Assembly (NCBI GenBank): GCA_052390115.1 | Contig: JBQTHE010000034.1 | Span: forward strand, 1-64,000 | DNA from: GCA-003244245 sp052390115 | GTDB taxonomy: Bacteria > Actinomycetota > Actinomycetes > Mycobacteriales > Pseudonocardiaceae | Reading direction: 5' to 3' | Length of the DNA stretch: 64,000 bases | In this document: one piece after another, positions 48,070-56,936 of the stretch | How positions within the stretch are numbered: position 1 is the first letter of the stretch | How the letters are laid out: each line of letters begins with the position of its first letter | The notes under the pieces: generated by a model | Told to the model about the DNA's origin: nothing | The model's input: the letters and a program-made list of their open reading frames with translations, nothing else | The model's database searches: none | Translations under genes and position numbers: made by a program

Positions 48070-48303
48070 ATGGGAATTGGGTTTGGGGACATAGGCGTGA
48101 TGGCTGCATCACACGACTTGCATGAGCGGTGGAGGAAGACGGTCGGAATGAATGATATACCCGTCGCAGTGGTGGCTGGACGTTTTCCCAGCGGCCTTCA
48201 TCCTCGCTGCGGTCAGCGGTTCTCAGCCCTAAGGACCGAATTGGAAACATGGTGCCGTAGCGTGTCTGCCGCAGATGAGGGGGCGTGGTCGTCGTGCCGG
48301 TGA
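48070..48303 (+). CDS. Small ORF at the head of the Dap operon
   Basis: 77 codons with a good ribosome binding site (GGTGAGGAG before ATG). The product is not hydrophobic and matches no family I know; HDLHERWRKTVG could be a helix. Its end overlaps the sbnA start by 10 bp, so it may be a real peptide or a translated leader that couples sbnA expression. Confidence 0.4.
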   Translation: MGIGFGDIGVMAASHDLHERWRKTVGMNDIPVAVVAGRFPSGLHPRCGQRFSALRTELETWCRSVSAADEGAWSSCR

Positions 48304-49280
48304 TATCGGTTCCGCAGGACTTCAACGAGGAGAAGCTCTACGTCGATCTTCGGTCGATCTTCGGGCACTCGATGTTCTTGAAGTGTGAGGGTTTCAACTT
48401 CGCCGGTTCAATCAAGCTGAAGGCCGCGACCGAGATGGTCGAGGCCGCCGAGCGGGACGGACTCCTGACGCCGTGGTCGGTCCTGGTCGAGTCCTCGTCG
48501 GGAAACCTGGGCGTGGCGCTGAGCATGATCGCGGCGAGCAAGGGCTACCGGTTTCTGTGTGTGACCGACTCCCGGTGCAACCTGTCGACCAGGCGGCTGA
48601 TGGAGGCGTTGGGCAGCCAGGTGCACACCATTGTGGAGCCGGCTGCCATCGGCGGCTTCCTCGGTGCGCGGATGGACTACGTCCGCGCGCTGTGCGCCTC
48701 CGACGACCGGTACGTGTGGCTTAACCAGTACACCAATCCCAACAGCTGGAAGGCGCACTACCGCAGGACGGCGCCGGCGATCGCGGACCAGTTCCCGGGA
48801 CTGGACGTGCTGTTCGTCGGGACCGGCACCACCGGGACCCTGATGGGCTGCGCGCGTTACTTCCGGCAGTGGCACCGGCCGGTGCGGGTCGTGGCAGTGG
48901 ACAGCGCCGGCTCGGTGACCTTCGGTGGTGCGCCGGGGCGGCGGATGATTCCCGGCCTGGGCATGAGCGTTCGTCCGGACCTGCTCGACGAGTCCTATGT
49001 GGACGAGGTGGTATGGGTCGAGGAGGCCGACACCATCCGGGCCTGCCATCGTCTGGCCCGAAGCGGGTTTTTGTTCGGCGGCTCCACCGGCACGGTGGTC
49101 AGCGGCGCGGTGGACTGGCTGGCCGAGCATGACGCGGCCGAACTCACCGCGGTGGCCATCGCCCCGGACCTCGGCGAGCGCTACCTCGACACTATCTACC
49201 AGACCAACTGGGTACAGCGTCTTTACGGCGAGAACGTGTTCAGTTCCGACGAGCTGACCGCCGGTTCCCGGGCAGGCTGA
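48294..49280 (+). CDS. sbnA: SbnA-type N-(2-amino-2-carboxyethyl)-L-glutamate synthase
   Basis: 328 residues of the cysteine-synthase fold. The PLP Lys is in FAGSIKLKAA, the substrate loop is ESSSGNLGVAL, and the phosphate loop GTGTTGTLMG. SbnA joins O-phospho-L-serine and L-glutamate, the first step to L-2,3-diaminopropionate; SbnB (55728-56843) performs the second. I chose the GTG at 48294, which is 10 nt after AGGGGG, over GTG at 48285. Confidence 0.92.
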   Translation: MPVISVPQDFNEEKLYVDLRSIFGHSMFLKCEGFNFAGSIKLKAATEMVEAAERDGLLTPWSVLVESSSGNLGVALSMIAASKGYRFLCVTDSRCNLSTRRLMEALGSQVHTIVEPAAIGGFLGARMDYVRALCASDDRYVWLNQYTNPNSWKAHYRRTAPAIADQFPGLDVLFVGTGTTGTLMGCARYFRQWHRPVRVVAVDSAGSVTFGGAPGRRMIPGLGMSVRPDLLDESYVDEVVWVEEADTIRACHRLARSGFLFGGSTGTVVSGAVDWLAEHDAAELTAVAIAPDLGERYLDTIYQTNWVQRLYGENVFSSDELTAGSRAG

Positions 49281-49410
49281 CCCATGCCATTGACGCGGTC
49301 AACGGGCCAGCTGCCGACCGAGAAGCCCACGGACCCCGGCGATCCGATAGCCGCGACCCGGCGCCTGACGCTCCGATCTCCACTGCGCCGCGATGGCTAA
49401 GGAGTACGCG

Positions 49411-52110
49411 ATGAGCCCACTGAGGCAGACCGCCCTCCCGCACGTCACCGGTGAACTGCTGGACCCACGGATCGGATTGACCGAGATCGAGTCGGTGCTG
49501 CTGCAGGTTCCCGAGATCGCCGAGGCCATGGTCGACACCGCCGATCTGGCTGAATCGTCAACCGTTCAGGGCAGGGACGCCGGCCCGAGGACCGGCACCG
49601 AGAGAGTTCTCGCCGAGGTGCTGGCCGACATCGTGGGCGTCGAGCGGGTGTCGGTCGATAGCCACTTCTTCGATGATCTGGGTGCTGACTCGATGGTGAT
49701 GGCCCGATTCTGCGCCCGGGTCAGGAAGCGGCCGGACCTACCAACGGTGTCGATGAAGGACATCTACCGGCACTCCACGATCAGAAGCCTGGCGACGGCG
49801 CTGGCCGACCCCGCGCCCACCCCAGTCGAGTCGCCGGTCCCGCCGTCGATCGAGGTGGCGACCTACGCTGCGCGCGGTGGGCGACACCGACGGGCCCCGA
49901 CCGGCACGCTGCAGTACGTCCTGTGCGGGACGCTGCAGTTCCTGTTTTTCTTCGGGTATTCCTACCTCATCGCACTTGTCGCCGTCGGAGGCGTCGAGTG
50001 GATCTCTGCCGGCTCCGGTGTGATCGACGTCTACCTGCGGTCGGTCCTGTTCTGGGCCGCGAGCTTGTTGGGCCTGTGCACCCTTCCGATCCTGGCGAAG
50101 TGGATGCTCATTGGTCGGTGGAAGCCTCAGCAGATCCGTATCTGGAGTCTGGCGTATGTCCGTTTCTGGATCGTCAAGGCGCTGGTGCGGTCGAACCCGC
50201 TGGTTCTGTTCGTCGGTTCGCCGCTGTACGTGCTTTATCTACGGGCGCTGGGGGCGAAGGTCGGGCGGGGCGTCGCGATCTTCTCCCCGAGTGTGCCGGT
50301 GTGCACTGACCTGCTCACCATCGGCGACGGCACGGTCATCCGTAAGGACTCGTTCTTCAGCTGCTATCGGGCCCACGCCGGCTTGATCCAGACCGGCATC
50401 GTCACCCTCGGCAAGGACGTGTTCGTCGGCGAAGCGACGGTGCTCGACATCGGCACCTCGCTGGGCGACGGGGCCCAACTCGGCCATTCCTCGTCGCTGC
50501 ATGCCGGGCAGGCTGTGTCCGAAGGCCAGCGCTGGCACGGATCCCCGGCGCAGCGGACCGAGGGGGACTACCGGGCGGTCGATCCAGCCGACTGCGGCAC
50601 CCTGAGAAGGGCCGTCTACACCGTCCTGCAGCTGCTGACCGTGCTGTTTCTGGGCCTGCCGCTGGTGGGCAGCGGCCTGGTCATACTGCTCGCTGAGGTT
50701 CCGCAGCTGATCGCGCTCCTGGACCCGGGGCCGCTGGCTTTCACCAGCTGGACGTTCTATCGCGACGCCCTGGCCGCCTCCTTCGTGCTCTTCTTCGGCT
50801 CTATGCTCGTCGGCCTCCTCGTTGTGGTCACGGTCCCTCGCGTGCTCAGCCTCGCCATCAAGCCGGACAAGGTCTATCCCTTGTATGGCTTGCGCTATTG
50901 GGTCCACCGGGTGATCGCGCGCATGACCAATAGGAAGTTTTTCACGCGTCTCTTCGGTGACAGCTCCTCCATCGTCCACTATTTGCGTGGTCTCGGGTAC
51001 AGCCTTTCTCCGGTCGAGCAGACCGGATCGAACTTCGGCACGGAGGTGAAGCATGAGACCCCCTACTTGAGCTCGGTCGGCAGCGGAACGGTGGTTGCTG
51101 ACGGGCTGTCGATCATCAATGCCGACTTCTCGAGCACGTCCTTCCGGGTGTCCCGAGTATCGATCGGGGCACGCAACTTCCTCGGCAACAAGATTGCCTA
51201 TCCCGCGCAGGGCAGGACGGGCGACAACTGCCTGCTCGCGACGAAGGTCATGATTCCTCTCGACGGGGAGGTCCGGGAGGGTGTCGGGCTTCTGGGCTCG
51301 CCCAGCTTCGAGATTCCGCGAACGGTCGAGCGGGACAACAGGTTCGGCCTGAAGAGCGCTGACGAGCTGCGCCGCCGGCTGGCCGCCAAGAACAAGCACA
51401 ATGCCGTCACCATGGGGTTGTACCTGCTGGTGCGGTGGATCTTTTTCTTCGGGGTCACTCTGCTCGCGTTGGGCGCCGTGGACCTCTACCACTCGTTGGG
51501 TGCGTTGGTGGTCGCGCTGGCCAACGTTCTTATCCTCCTGTTCACCGTCGTCTACTTCGTGCTGGTCGACCGTGCCGTCAGAGGTCTTCAGGCCTTGCAG
51601 CCGCTGGGTTGCTCGATTTACGACAGCTCCTTCTGGCGGCATGAACGTTTCTGGAAGCTGGGTGCGGATACGTACCTCCGGGTCTTCAACGGCACCCCGT
51701 TCAAGGGCGCGATCTGGCGGCTGCTGGGTGTTCAGATCGGTCGCAGGGTCTTCGACGACGGTTGCTTTTTGCCGGAGAGGTCGTTCGTCACCATCGGTGA
51801 CAATTGCACGCTCAACGCGGAAAGCCACATCCAGTGCCATTCACAGGAGGACGGTGCCTTCAAGTCCGACCGCATCACGATCGGTGCCGGCTGCACCCTC
51901 GGGGTCGGTGCTTTCGTCCACTACGGCGTGACGATGGGCGACGGCGCGGTGCTCGCCCCCGACTCCTTTCTCATGAAAGGCGAGGAAATTCCTCAGCAGG
52001 CACGGTGGGGTGGAAACCCAGCCAGAGAGATTCGACATGACATGGCCAACCTGCAGGTCTACCGAGACAGCAACGACAATCGCGGCGCCGCACTGGTCAG
52101 CGCCGAGTAG
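49411..52110 (+). CDS. Pls/PosA-type membrane synthetase lacking its adenylation domain
   Basis: 899 residues. Residues ~18-41 (DPRIGLTEIESVLLQVPEIAEAMV) match the last part of an adenylation domain, but the rest of that domain is absent. A carrier domain follows (DDLGADSM, phosphopantetheine Ser94). The remainder is the NRPS terminal domain of Pls/PosA (TIGR02353): about six membrane helices in three pairs (around 165-230, 405-490 and 665-715), separating soluble domains with left-handed beta-helix hexapeptides (such as VGRGVAIFSPSVPV). In poly-lysine synthetase this part joins monomers into a polymer. ATG at 49411 is favoured by AAGGAG 7 nt upstream. The separate NRPS that follows should charge it. 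Confidence 0.9.
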   Translation: MSPLRQTALPHVTGELLDPRIGLTEIESVLLQVPEIAEAMVDTADLAESSTVQGRDAGPRTGTERVLAEVLADIVGVERVSVDSHFFDDLGADSMVMARFCARVRKRPDLPTVSMKDIYRHSTIRSLATALADPAPTPVESPVPPSIEVATYAARGGRHRRAPTGTLQYVLCGTLQFLFFFGYSYLIALVAVGGVEWISAGSGVIDVYLRSVLFWAASLLGLCTLPILAKWMLIGRWKPQQIRIWSLAYVRFWIVKALVRSNPLVLFVGSPLYVLYLRALGAKVGRGVAIFSPSVPVCTDLLTIGDGTVIRKDSFFSCYRAHAGLIQTGIVTLGKDVFVGEATVLDIGTSLGDGAQLGHSSSLHAGQAVSEGQRWHGSPAQRTEGDYRAVDPADCGTLRRAVYTVLQLLTVLFLGLPLVGSGLVILLAEVPQLIALLDPGPLAFTSWTFYRDALAASFVLFFGSMLVGLLVVVTVPRVLSLAIKPDKVYPLYGLRYWVHRVIARMTNRKFFTRLFGDSSSIVHYLRGLGYSLSPVEQTGSNFGTEVKHETPYLSSVGSGTVVADGLSIINADFSSTSFRVSRVSIGARNFLGNKIAYPAQGRTGDNCLLATKVMIPLDGEVREGVGLLGSPSFEIPRTVERDNRFGLKSADELRRRLAAKNKHNAVTMGLYLLVRWIFFFGVTLLALGAVDLYHSLGALVVALANVLILLFTVVYFVLVDRAVRGLQALQPLGCSIYDSSFWRHERFWKLGADTYLRVFNGTPFKGAIWRLLGVQIGRRVFDDGCFLPERSFVTIGDNCTLNAESHIQCHSQEDGAFKSDRITIGAGCTLGVGAFVHYGVTMGDGAVLAPDSFLMKGEEIPQQARWGGNPAREIRHDMANLQVYRDSNDNRGAALVSAE

Positions 52111-52144
52111 CAACCTGGCGATGGTGAGTGGAGGGGAAGATTCG

Positions 52145-54664
52145 ATGGGAACGCAGGCCGAGGCCGGCCGGGAGTTTTGGCGTGGTGTGCTGGTTGCCGG
52201 CGGGTTCAGCGCGATCCCGCGGTGGACCCGTGATCCGGTGCCGGGCGTCGTGGAGCACGCGGCGCCGATCCCGGACAACCTGGTGGCGGCATTGTGCGGG
52301 CTGGCCGACGAGCTGGGGGTGTCGTTGGGTTCGGTGTTGCTGGCCGCGCACGCCAAGGTGTTGGCCGGGTTGTCGGGTGAGCGTGAGGTCGTGACCGGCT
52401 ACGTTGCCGCTGGCGGCTGGCCCGGCCAGACACTGCCTTGCCGGCTGACGACCGAACCCGATTCGTGGCGGGCGTTGCTGCGTGGCATCCATCGTGTCGA
52501 GTCGGAGTTGCTGTTGCACAAGGATTTTCCGGTCGGTGATCTCCGGGGTGAGCTGGGCTTGACCGGACCGTCGTTCGAGACCGTGTTCGATCCGACCGGT
52601 GCGGGCGGTGATCCGGGCGAGGACACCGTGCTGTGGGTGGGAATCTCGCACCACGGCGGCCACCTTGTGCTGCGGTTGCGGTATCGGACCGACGTGCTCG
52701 ACGCGGACTGCGCCGCCAGGATCGCTGGCTATCATCTCACCGCGCTCGCGCTGATCGCCGCCGATCCGGATGCCGAGCACGCCCGGCAGAGCTTGCTGTC
52801 CGCCGAGGAGCTCCGCTTCCAGCTGGAGGGGCTGGCCGGGCCGCGCCGGGAGCTGCCGGACCGCCGGTTCCACGAGCTGTTCGAGCAGCGGGTGGCCGCG
52901 CACCCGGACGCCGTCGCGGCCGTGCACGGCGACCGGCAGTGGACATATCGGGAGCTCAACGCCCGTGCCAACCGGCTGGGACGCGCCCTGTTGGCCCGGG
53001 GGCTGCGCCGCGAAGGGGTCGTCGCGGTGGTGTGCGAGCGCAACCTGGACTGGATGGCCGCAGTCCTGGCGGTCTTCAAGGCCGGTGGCGTGTACCTGCC
53101 CATCGAGCCGCATTTCCCGGCCGATCGCATCGCGACCACGCTCTCCCGTGCCGGGTGCGGGCTGGTGCTGACCGAACGTGGCAGCACCACCACGCTCGAT
53201 AAGGCCCTCGACTCGCTGCCTGGAGTGCGGAGGCTCTTCGTCGACACGGCCTACCAGGAGGACCATGCCGACGGCGATCTGGGCGTGGCGGTGGCGTCGG
53301 ACCAGCTCGCCTACATCTACTTCACCTCCGGCTCTACCGGTGAGCCCAAGGGCGCGATGTGCGAGCACGCGGGCATGCTCAACCACCTCCACGCCAAGAT
53401 TGACGACTTGGAGATCGGTGAGGGGCAGGTGGTGGCCCAGACCGCGCCCCAGTGTTTCGACATCTCGCTGTGGCAACTGGTCTCCGTGCTCCTGGTGGGT
53501 GGGCGGACTCTGCTGGTCGAGCAGGAGGTGATCCTGGACGTCGCGCGGTTCGTCGACAAGATCGTTGACGGCCGGGTCGCGGTGCTCCAGGTCGTGCCGT
53601 CCTACCTTGAAGTCGTGCTGTCGTATCTGGAGCAGCATCCCCGCGAGCTGCCGGACCTGCGGTGTGTGTCGGCCACCGGCGAGGCACTCAAGAAGGAGCT
53701 CACGCAGCGCTGGTTCGCCCTCGAGCCCGAGATCAAGCTGGTCAACGCCTACGGGCTGACCGAGACCTCGGACGACACCAACCACGAGGTCATGCACCGG
53801 GCACCGGACTCCGAACGGGTCCCACTCGGCCCGCCCGTCAACAACGTGCACCTCTATGTCGTCGACGAGTACCTGTCACCGGTGCCACTGGGCGCCCCCG
53901 GCGAGATCGTCTTCTCCGGGGTGTGCGTGGGCCGCGGGTACATCAACGACCCCGAACGCACCCGGTCGGCCTTCATGGCCGATCCGCACCGCCCGGGCCA
54001 ACGCCTCTACCGCAGCGGCGACCACGGCCGCTGGCGGCCCGGGGGCAAGCTGGAGTTCCTCGGCCGCCGCGACACCCAGGTCAAGATCCGCGGCTTCCGG
54101 ATCGAGATCGGCGAGATCGAGAACACCCTGCTGCGGGTACCCGGCGTCCGCGACGGCGCGGTGGTGATCGCCGAGCGGCCCGACCACAGCAAGCACCTGG
54201 TGGCCTTCTACTCCAGCCGGCAGCCGCTCGAGGTCGAGGTCCTGCAAGGCCGGCTGGGCCAGTCGCTGCCCGAGTACATGATCCCGTCGGCCTTCCACTG
54301 GCGAGACAGCCTGCCCCTGACCGCCAACAGCAAAATCGACAAGAAGACGCTGACGGCACTGGCCGGAGAACTCGACGGCAGTGATGTCTCTGAGCAGGAC
54401 CACCACGCGCCGAGGACGCCGACCGAGCAGCGGCTGGCGGCCGCCTGGGCGAAGGTGCTCGGCATCCCGGCCGACCAGGTCGGGCGGCGGGACCACTTCT
54501 TCGACCGGGGCGGCACATCGCTGTCGGCAGTGAAGCTGGCGATCACCCTGGACCGTGCGGTGTCCCTCAAAGACCTCACCCGTCACCCGATCCTCGCTGA
54601 TCTGGCCGGGCTGGTCGACGGCAGGTCCCAGCGGCGCTCCGCCGCGTTGTTGGCTTCTTCTTGA
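52145..54664 (+). CDS. Stand-alone NRPS: partial C, adenylation (Dap/Dab-like), carrier
   Basis: 839 residues: the C-terminal half of a condensation domain (~1-215, no HHxxxDG), an adenylation domain (~235-735, FTSGSTGEPKG, KIRGFRIEIGEIE) and a carrier domain (~765-835, DRGGTSLSAVK). The specificity residues aligned to GrsA are D-I-W-Q-S-T-A-D-D plus Lys, differing at two places from the diaminobutyrate code DIWELTADDK; the YGLTETSDDTNHE block is typical of short diamino acids. With SbnA and SbnB alongside, L-2,3-diaminopropionate is the likely substrate. ATG at 52145 has GGAGGGG upstream. It follows the membrane synthetase by 34 bp. Confidence 0.92.
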   Translation: MGTQAEAGREFWRGVLVAGGFSAIPRWTRDPVPGVVEHAAPIPDNLVAALCGLADELGVSLGSVLLAAHAKVLAGLSGEREVVTGYVAAGGWPGQTLPCRLTTEPDSWRALLRGIHRVESELLLHKDFPVGDLRGELGLTGPSFETVFDPTGAGGDPGEDTVLWVGISHHGGHLVLRLRYRTDVLDADCAARIAGYHLTALALIAADPDAEHARQSLLSAEELRFQLEGLAGPRRELPDRRFHELFEQRVAAHPDAVAAVHGDRQWTYRELNARANRLGRALLARGLRREGVVAVVCERNLDWMAAVLAVFKAGGVYLPIEPHFPADRIATTLSRAGCGLVLTERGSTTTLDKALDSLPGVRRLFVDTAYQEDHADGDLGVAVASDQLAYIYFTSGSTGEPKGAMCEHAGMLNHLHAKIDDLEIGEGQVVAQTAPQCFDISLWQLVSVLLVGGRTLLVEQEVILDVARFVDKIVDGRVAVLQVVPSYLEVVLSYLEQHPRELPDLRCVSATGEALKKELTQRWFALEPEIKLVNAYGLTETSDDTNHEVMHRAPDSERVPLGPPVNNVHLYVVDEYLSPVPLGAPGEIVFSGVCVGRGYINDPERTRSAFMADPHRPGQRLYRSGDHGRWRPGGKLEFLGRRDTQVKIRGFRIEIGEIENTLLRVPGVRDGAVVIAERPDHSKHLVAFYSSRQPLEVEVLQGRLGQSLPEYMIPSAFHWRDSLPLTANSKIDKKTLTALAGELDGSDVSEQDHHAPRTPTEQRLAAAWAKVLGIPADQVGRRDHFFDRGGTSLSAVKLAITLDRAVSLKDLTRHPILADLAGLVDGRSQRRSAALLASS

Positions 54665-54696
54665 TTGGCTTCTTCTTGATTGGTCTTCTTGACCAA
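54651..54696 (+). repeat. 15-bp tandem repeat and hairpin at the NRPS stop
   Basis: TGGCTTCTTCTTGAT occurs twice in tandem, the first spanning the NRPS stop, followed by a partial third unit. A hairpin TTGGTC-TTCTT-GACCAA (54680-54696) follows, 31 bp before the dioxygenase start. Confidence 0.7.
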
Positions 54697-54726
54697 CCCC
54701 TTGACTAGCACCGAAAGGAAATCACC

Positions 54727-55731
54727 ATGTCGTTCTCGTTCCCGGCGTCGCTGCTTGACGTGGAGCTGCAATCCGGTAAGCCCCCGATGTTGCGGGTCGA
54801 GGCCTCCGGCGACGCGCCGGGCTGGGTGGCTGAGCATCGGGATGCGTTGCGCACTGTGGTCGCCGGGCACGGTGCGGTCCTGGTCCGTGGTCTGGGGTTG
54901 CGCGATGCGGCCGAGGTCGGTGCGGTATTTCGGCGGCTGGCTAGTGGTTTGATGACGGAGAAGGAGGCGTTCGCGTCCCGGCGGTCCTATTCCGAGGGTG
55001 TGTATTCCTCGTCGAAGTGGCCGGCGAATCAGCCGATGTGTATGCACCATGAGCTGAGCTACGCGTTGGAGTTTCCCGGTCTGATGCTGTTCGCGTGCTT
55101 GTGCGCACCCACCTCCGGTGGGGCGACCGGGGTGGCCGACTCGCCGGCGGTGCTCGAGGCGTTGCCTGCTGAGCTGGCCGGGCGGTTTGAGCGGGAGGGC
55201 TGGTTGCTGACTCGCAATTACAATGACGAGATCGGGGCGTCGGTGGCTGAGGCGTTCGGCACCGACGACCGGGGCGCGGTGGAGGGTTACTGTCGGGCCA
55301 ACGGGATCGAGTTTCAGTGGCAGCCCGATGGTGGGCTGCGGACCAGGCAGCGCCGCAGCGCGGTGCTGGGTCATCCGGTCAGCGGGGTGCGCTGCTGGTT
55401 CAACCAGATCGCGTTCCTTAACGAGTGGACGATCGATCCCGAGGTGCGCGAGTTCCTGGTGGACGTCTACGGCCCCGACGGGCTGCCATTCACCACCCAC
55501 TTCGGCAACGGCGACCCGATCGGTGAGGACGTCGTAGCGCTACTCAACACCGTTTACGAAGCCAACACCGCACGCGAGCCGTGGCAGGCCGGTGACCTGA
55601 TGCTGGTGGACAACATCCGCACCGCGCACAGCAGGGAACCCTTCGCGGGACCCCGCGAAGTGCTCGTCGCGATGGCCGACGCAGTGCGCCTGACCGACTG
55701 CGCACCCACCACCGAACCGACCATCCGATGA
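54727..55731 (+). CDS. TauD/SyrP-like Fe(II)/2-oxoglutarate dioxygenase
   Basis: 334 residues with the first iron ligands in CMHHELSYALEFP (H-x-E), the family segment TSGGATGVADS, and the distal His with the 2-oxoglutarate Arg in VDNIRTAHSREPFAGPREVL. The closest known type is SyrP, which beta-hydroxylates an aspartyl residue bound to a carrier. Here the substrate may be carrier-bound Dap. GAAAGGA precedes the ATG. Its stop overlaps the sbnB start (ATGA). Confidence 0.88.
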   Translation: MSFSFPASLLDVELQSGKPPMLRVEASGDAPGWVAEHRDALRTVVAGHGAVLVRGLGLRDAAEVGAVFRRLASGLMTEKEAFASRRSYSEGVYSSSKWPANQPMCMHHELSYALEFPGLMLFACLCAPTSGGATGVADSPAVLEALPAELAGRFEREGWLLTRNYNDEIGASVAEAFGTDDRGAVEGYCRANGIEFQWQPDGGLRTRQRRSAVLGHPVSGVRCWFNQIAFLNEWTIDPEVREFLVDVYGPDGLPFTTHFGNGDPIGEDVVALLNTVYEANTAREPWQAGDLMLVDNIRTAHSREPFAGPREVLVAMADAVRLTDCAPTTEPTIR

Positions 55732-56843
55732 CCACCATCCGCCCCACCGCAGCCCAGTTCGCCAGGTCCCAGCCGCCCCGGTCCCGGCCGCTGGCCGTGC
55801 CACCGTTCGCGGTGATCTCCGGTGCCCAGGTCCAGCGCGCGCTACACGGCCGCGAACACCAGATCATGGAGTTGGTTGAGGCGACCTACCGGCTGCACGG
55901 CGCCGGTGACTCGGTCAACCCCCCGTCATCCTTCCTGCGGTTCCCCGACCGCCCGACCGCCCGGATCATCGCCCTGCCCGCCTCGATCGGCGGGCAGGTC
56001 CGGGTGGACGGCCTGAAATGGATCTCCAGCTTCCCGGACAACGTGGCCGCCGGCATCCCCAGGGCCTCGGCCGTGCTGATCCTCAACGACCACGACACCG
56101 GCTACCCCTTCGCCTGCCTGGAAAGCTCCATCATCAGTGCCACCAGAACCGCCGCCTCAGCCGCACTGGCCGCCGACTGGCTGTCCCGCGGCCAGCGGCG
56201 ACGCCCGAGGCGCGTCGGCTTCGTCGGGACCGGTCTGATCGCCCGCTACATCCACACCTTCCTCACCGGCACCGGCTGGACCTTCGACGAGATCGGCCTA
56301 CACGACCTGTCCACCCACAGCACGACCGGCTTCCGCACCTATCTCACCGACCACCCCCACGACGACCACCGCGAACACACCGGCACCACCAGCCCGATCA
56401 CCGTGCACCACAGCCCCGAGCAGCTGATCCGCTCCAGCGACCTAGTCGTCTTCGCCACCATCGCCACCGCACCACACGTCCACGACCTGTCCTGGTTCGA
56501 CCACAACCCCTTGGTCCTGCACGTGTCGCTGCGCGACCTCGCACCCGAGATCGTGCTCGCCTCGACCAACATCGTCGACGACATCGAACACTGCCTCAAG
56601 GCCAACACCTCACCGCATCTAGCCGAACAACTCACCGGCAACCGGGACTTCCTGCACGGCACCCTGAACGACGTAATGACCAGGCCGGTACCGCTACCGG
56701 CGGACCGGCCGCTGGTGTTCTCCCCCTTCGGCCTCGGAATCCTCGACCTCGCCGTCGGCAAATACGTCTACGACGAGACCGCCCACAACGGCCAGCTGCA
56801 CGTCGTCGACGACTTCTTCCACGAGCTGCGCCGGTACGGATGA
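55728..56843 (+). CDS. sbnB: SbnB-type 2,3-diaminopropionate synthase
   Basis: 371 residues of the ornithine cyclodeaminase/mu-crystallin family with Rossmann motif VGFVGTGLIARY and DGLKWISSFPDN near the N terminus. SbnB uses NAD+ to oxidise and hydrolyse the SbnA product, giving L-2,3-diaminopropionate, 2-oxoglutarate and NADH. It is coupled to the dioxygenase by overlap. It ends the Dap operon and converges on hspR. Confidence 0.92.
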   Translation: MTTIRPTAAQFARSQPPRSRPLAVPPFAVISGAQVQRALHGREHQIMELVEATYRLHGAGDSVNPPSSFLRFPDRPTARIIALPASIGGQVRVDGLKWISSFPDNVAAGIPRASAVLILNDHDTGYPFACLESSIISATRTAASAALAADWLSRGQRRRPRRVGFVGTGLIARYIHTFLTGTGWTFDEIGLHDLSTHSTTGFRTYLTDHPHDDHREHTGTTSPITVHHSPEQLIRSSDLVVFATIATAPHVHDLSWFDHNPLVLHVSLRDLAPEIVLASTNIVDDIEHCLKANTSPHLAEQLTGNRDFLHGTLNDVMTRPVPLPADRPLVFSPFGLGILDLAVGKYVYDETAHNGQLHVVDDFFHELRRYG

Positions 56844-56936
56844 AGCGGCTGTGCAGCAAGTCGATACGTTCCTCGGCGAGCCGGGGTTGGCGGCGGTTGA
56901 GAGCAGCTCAGCCTAGGGTTGGCGGTACTTGAAGGG

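Noticed and set aside
50239..51840. 533-codon minus-strand frame over the PosA-like gene
   Set aside because: Charged low-complexity product; the plus strand codes for membrane helices and hexapeptide repeats.
52097..53851. 584-codon minus-strand frame over the Dap NRPS
   Set aside because: Antisense shadow; adenylation motifs on the plus strand are complete.
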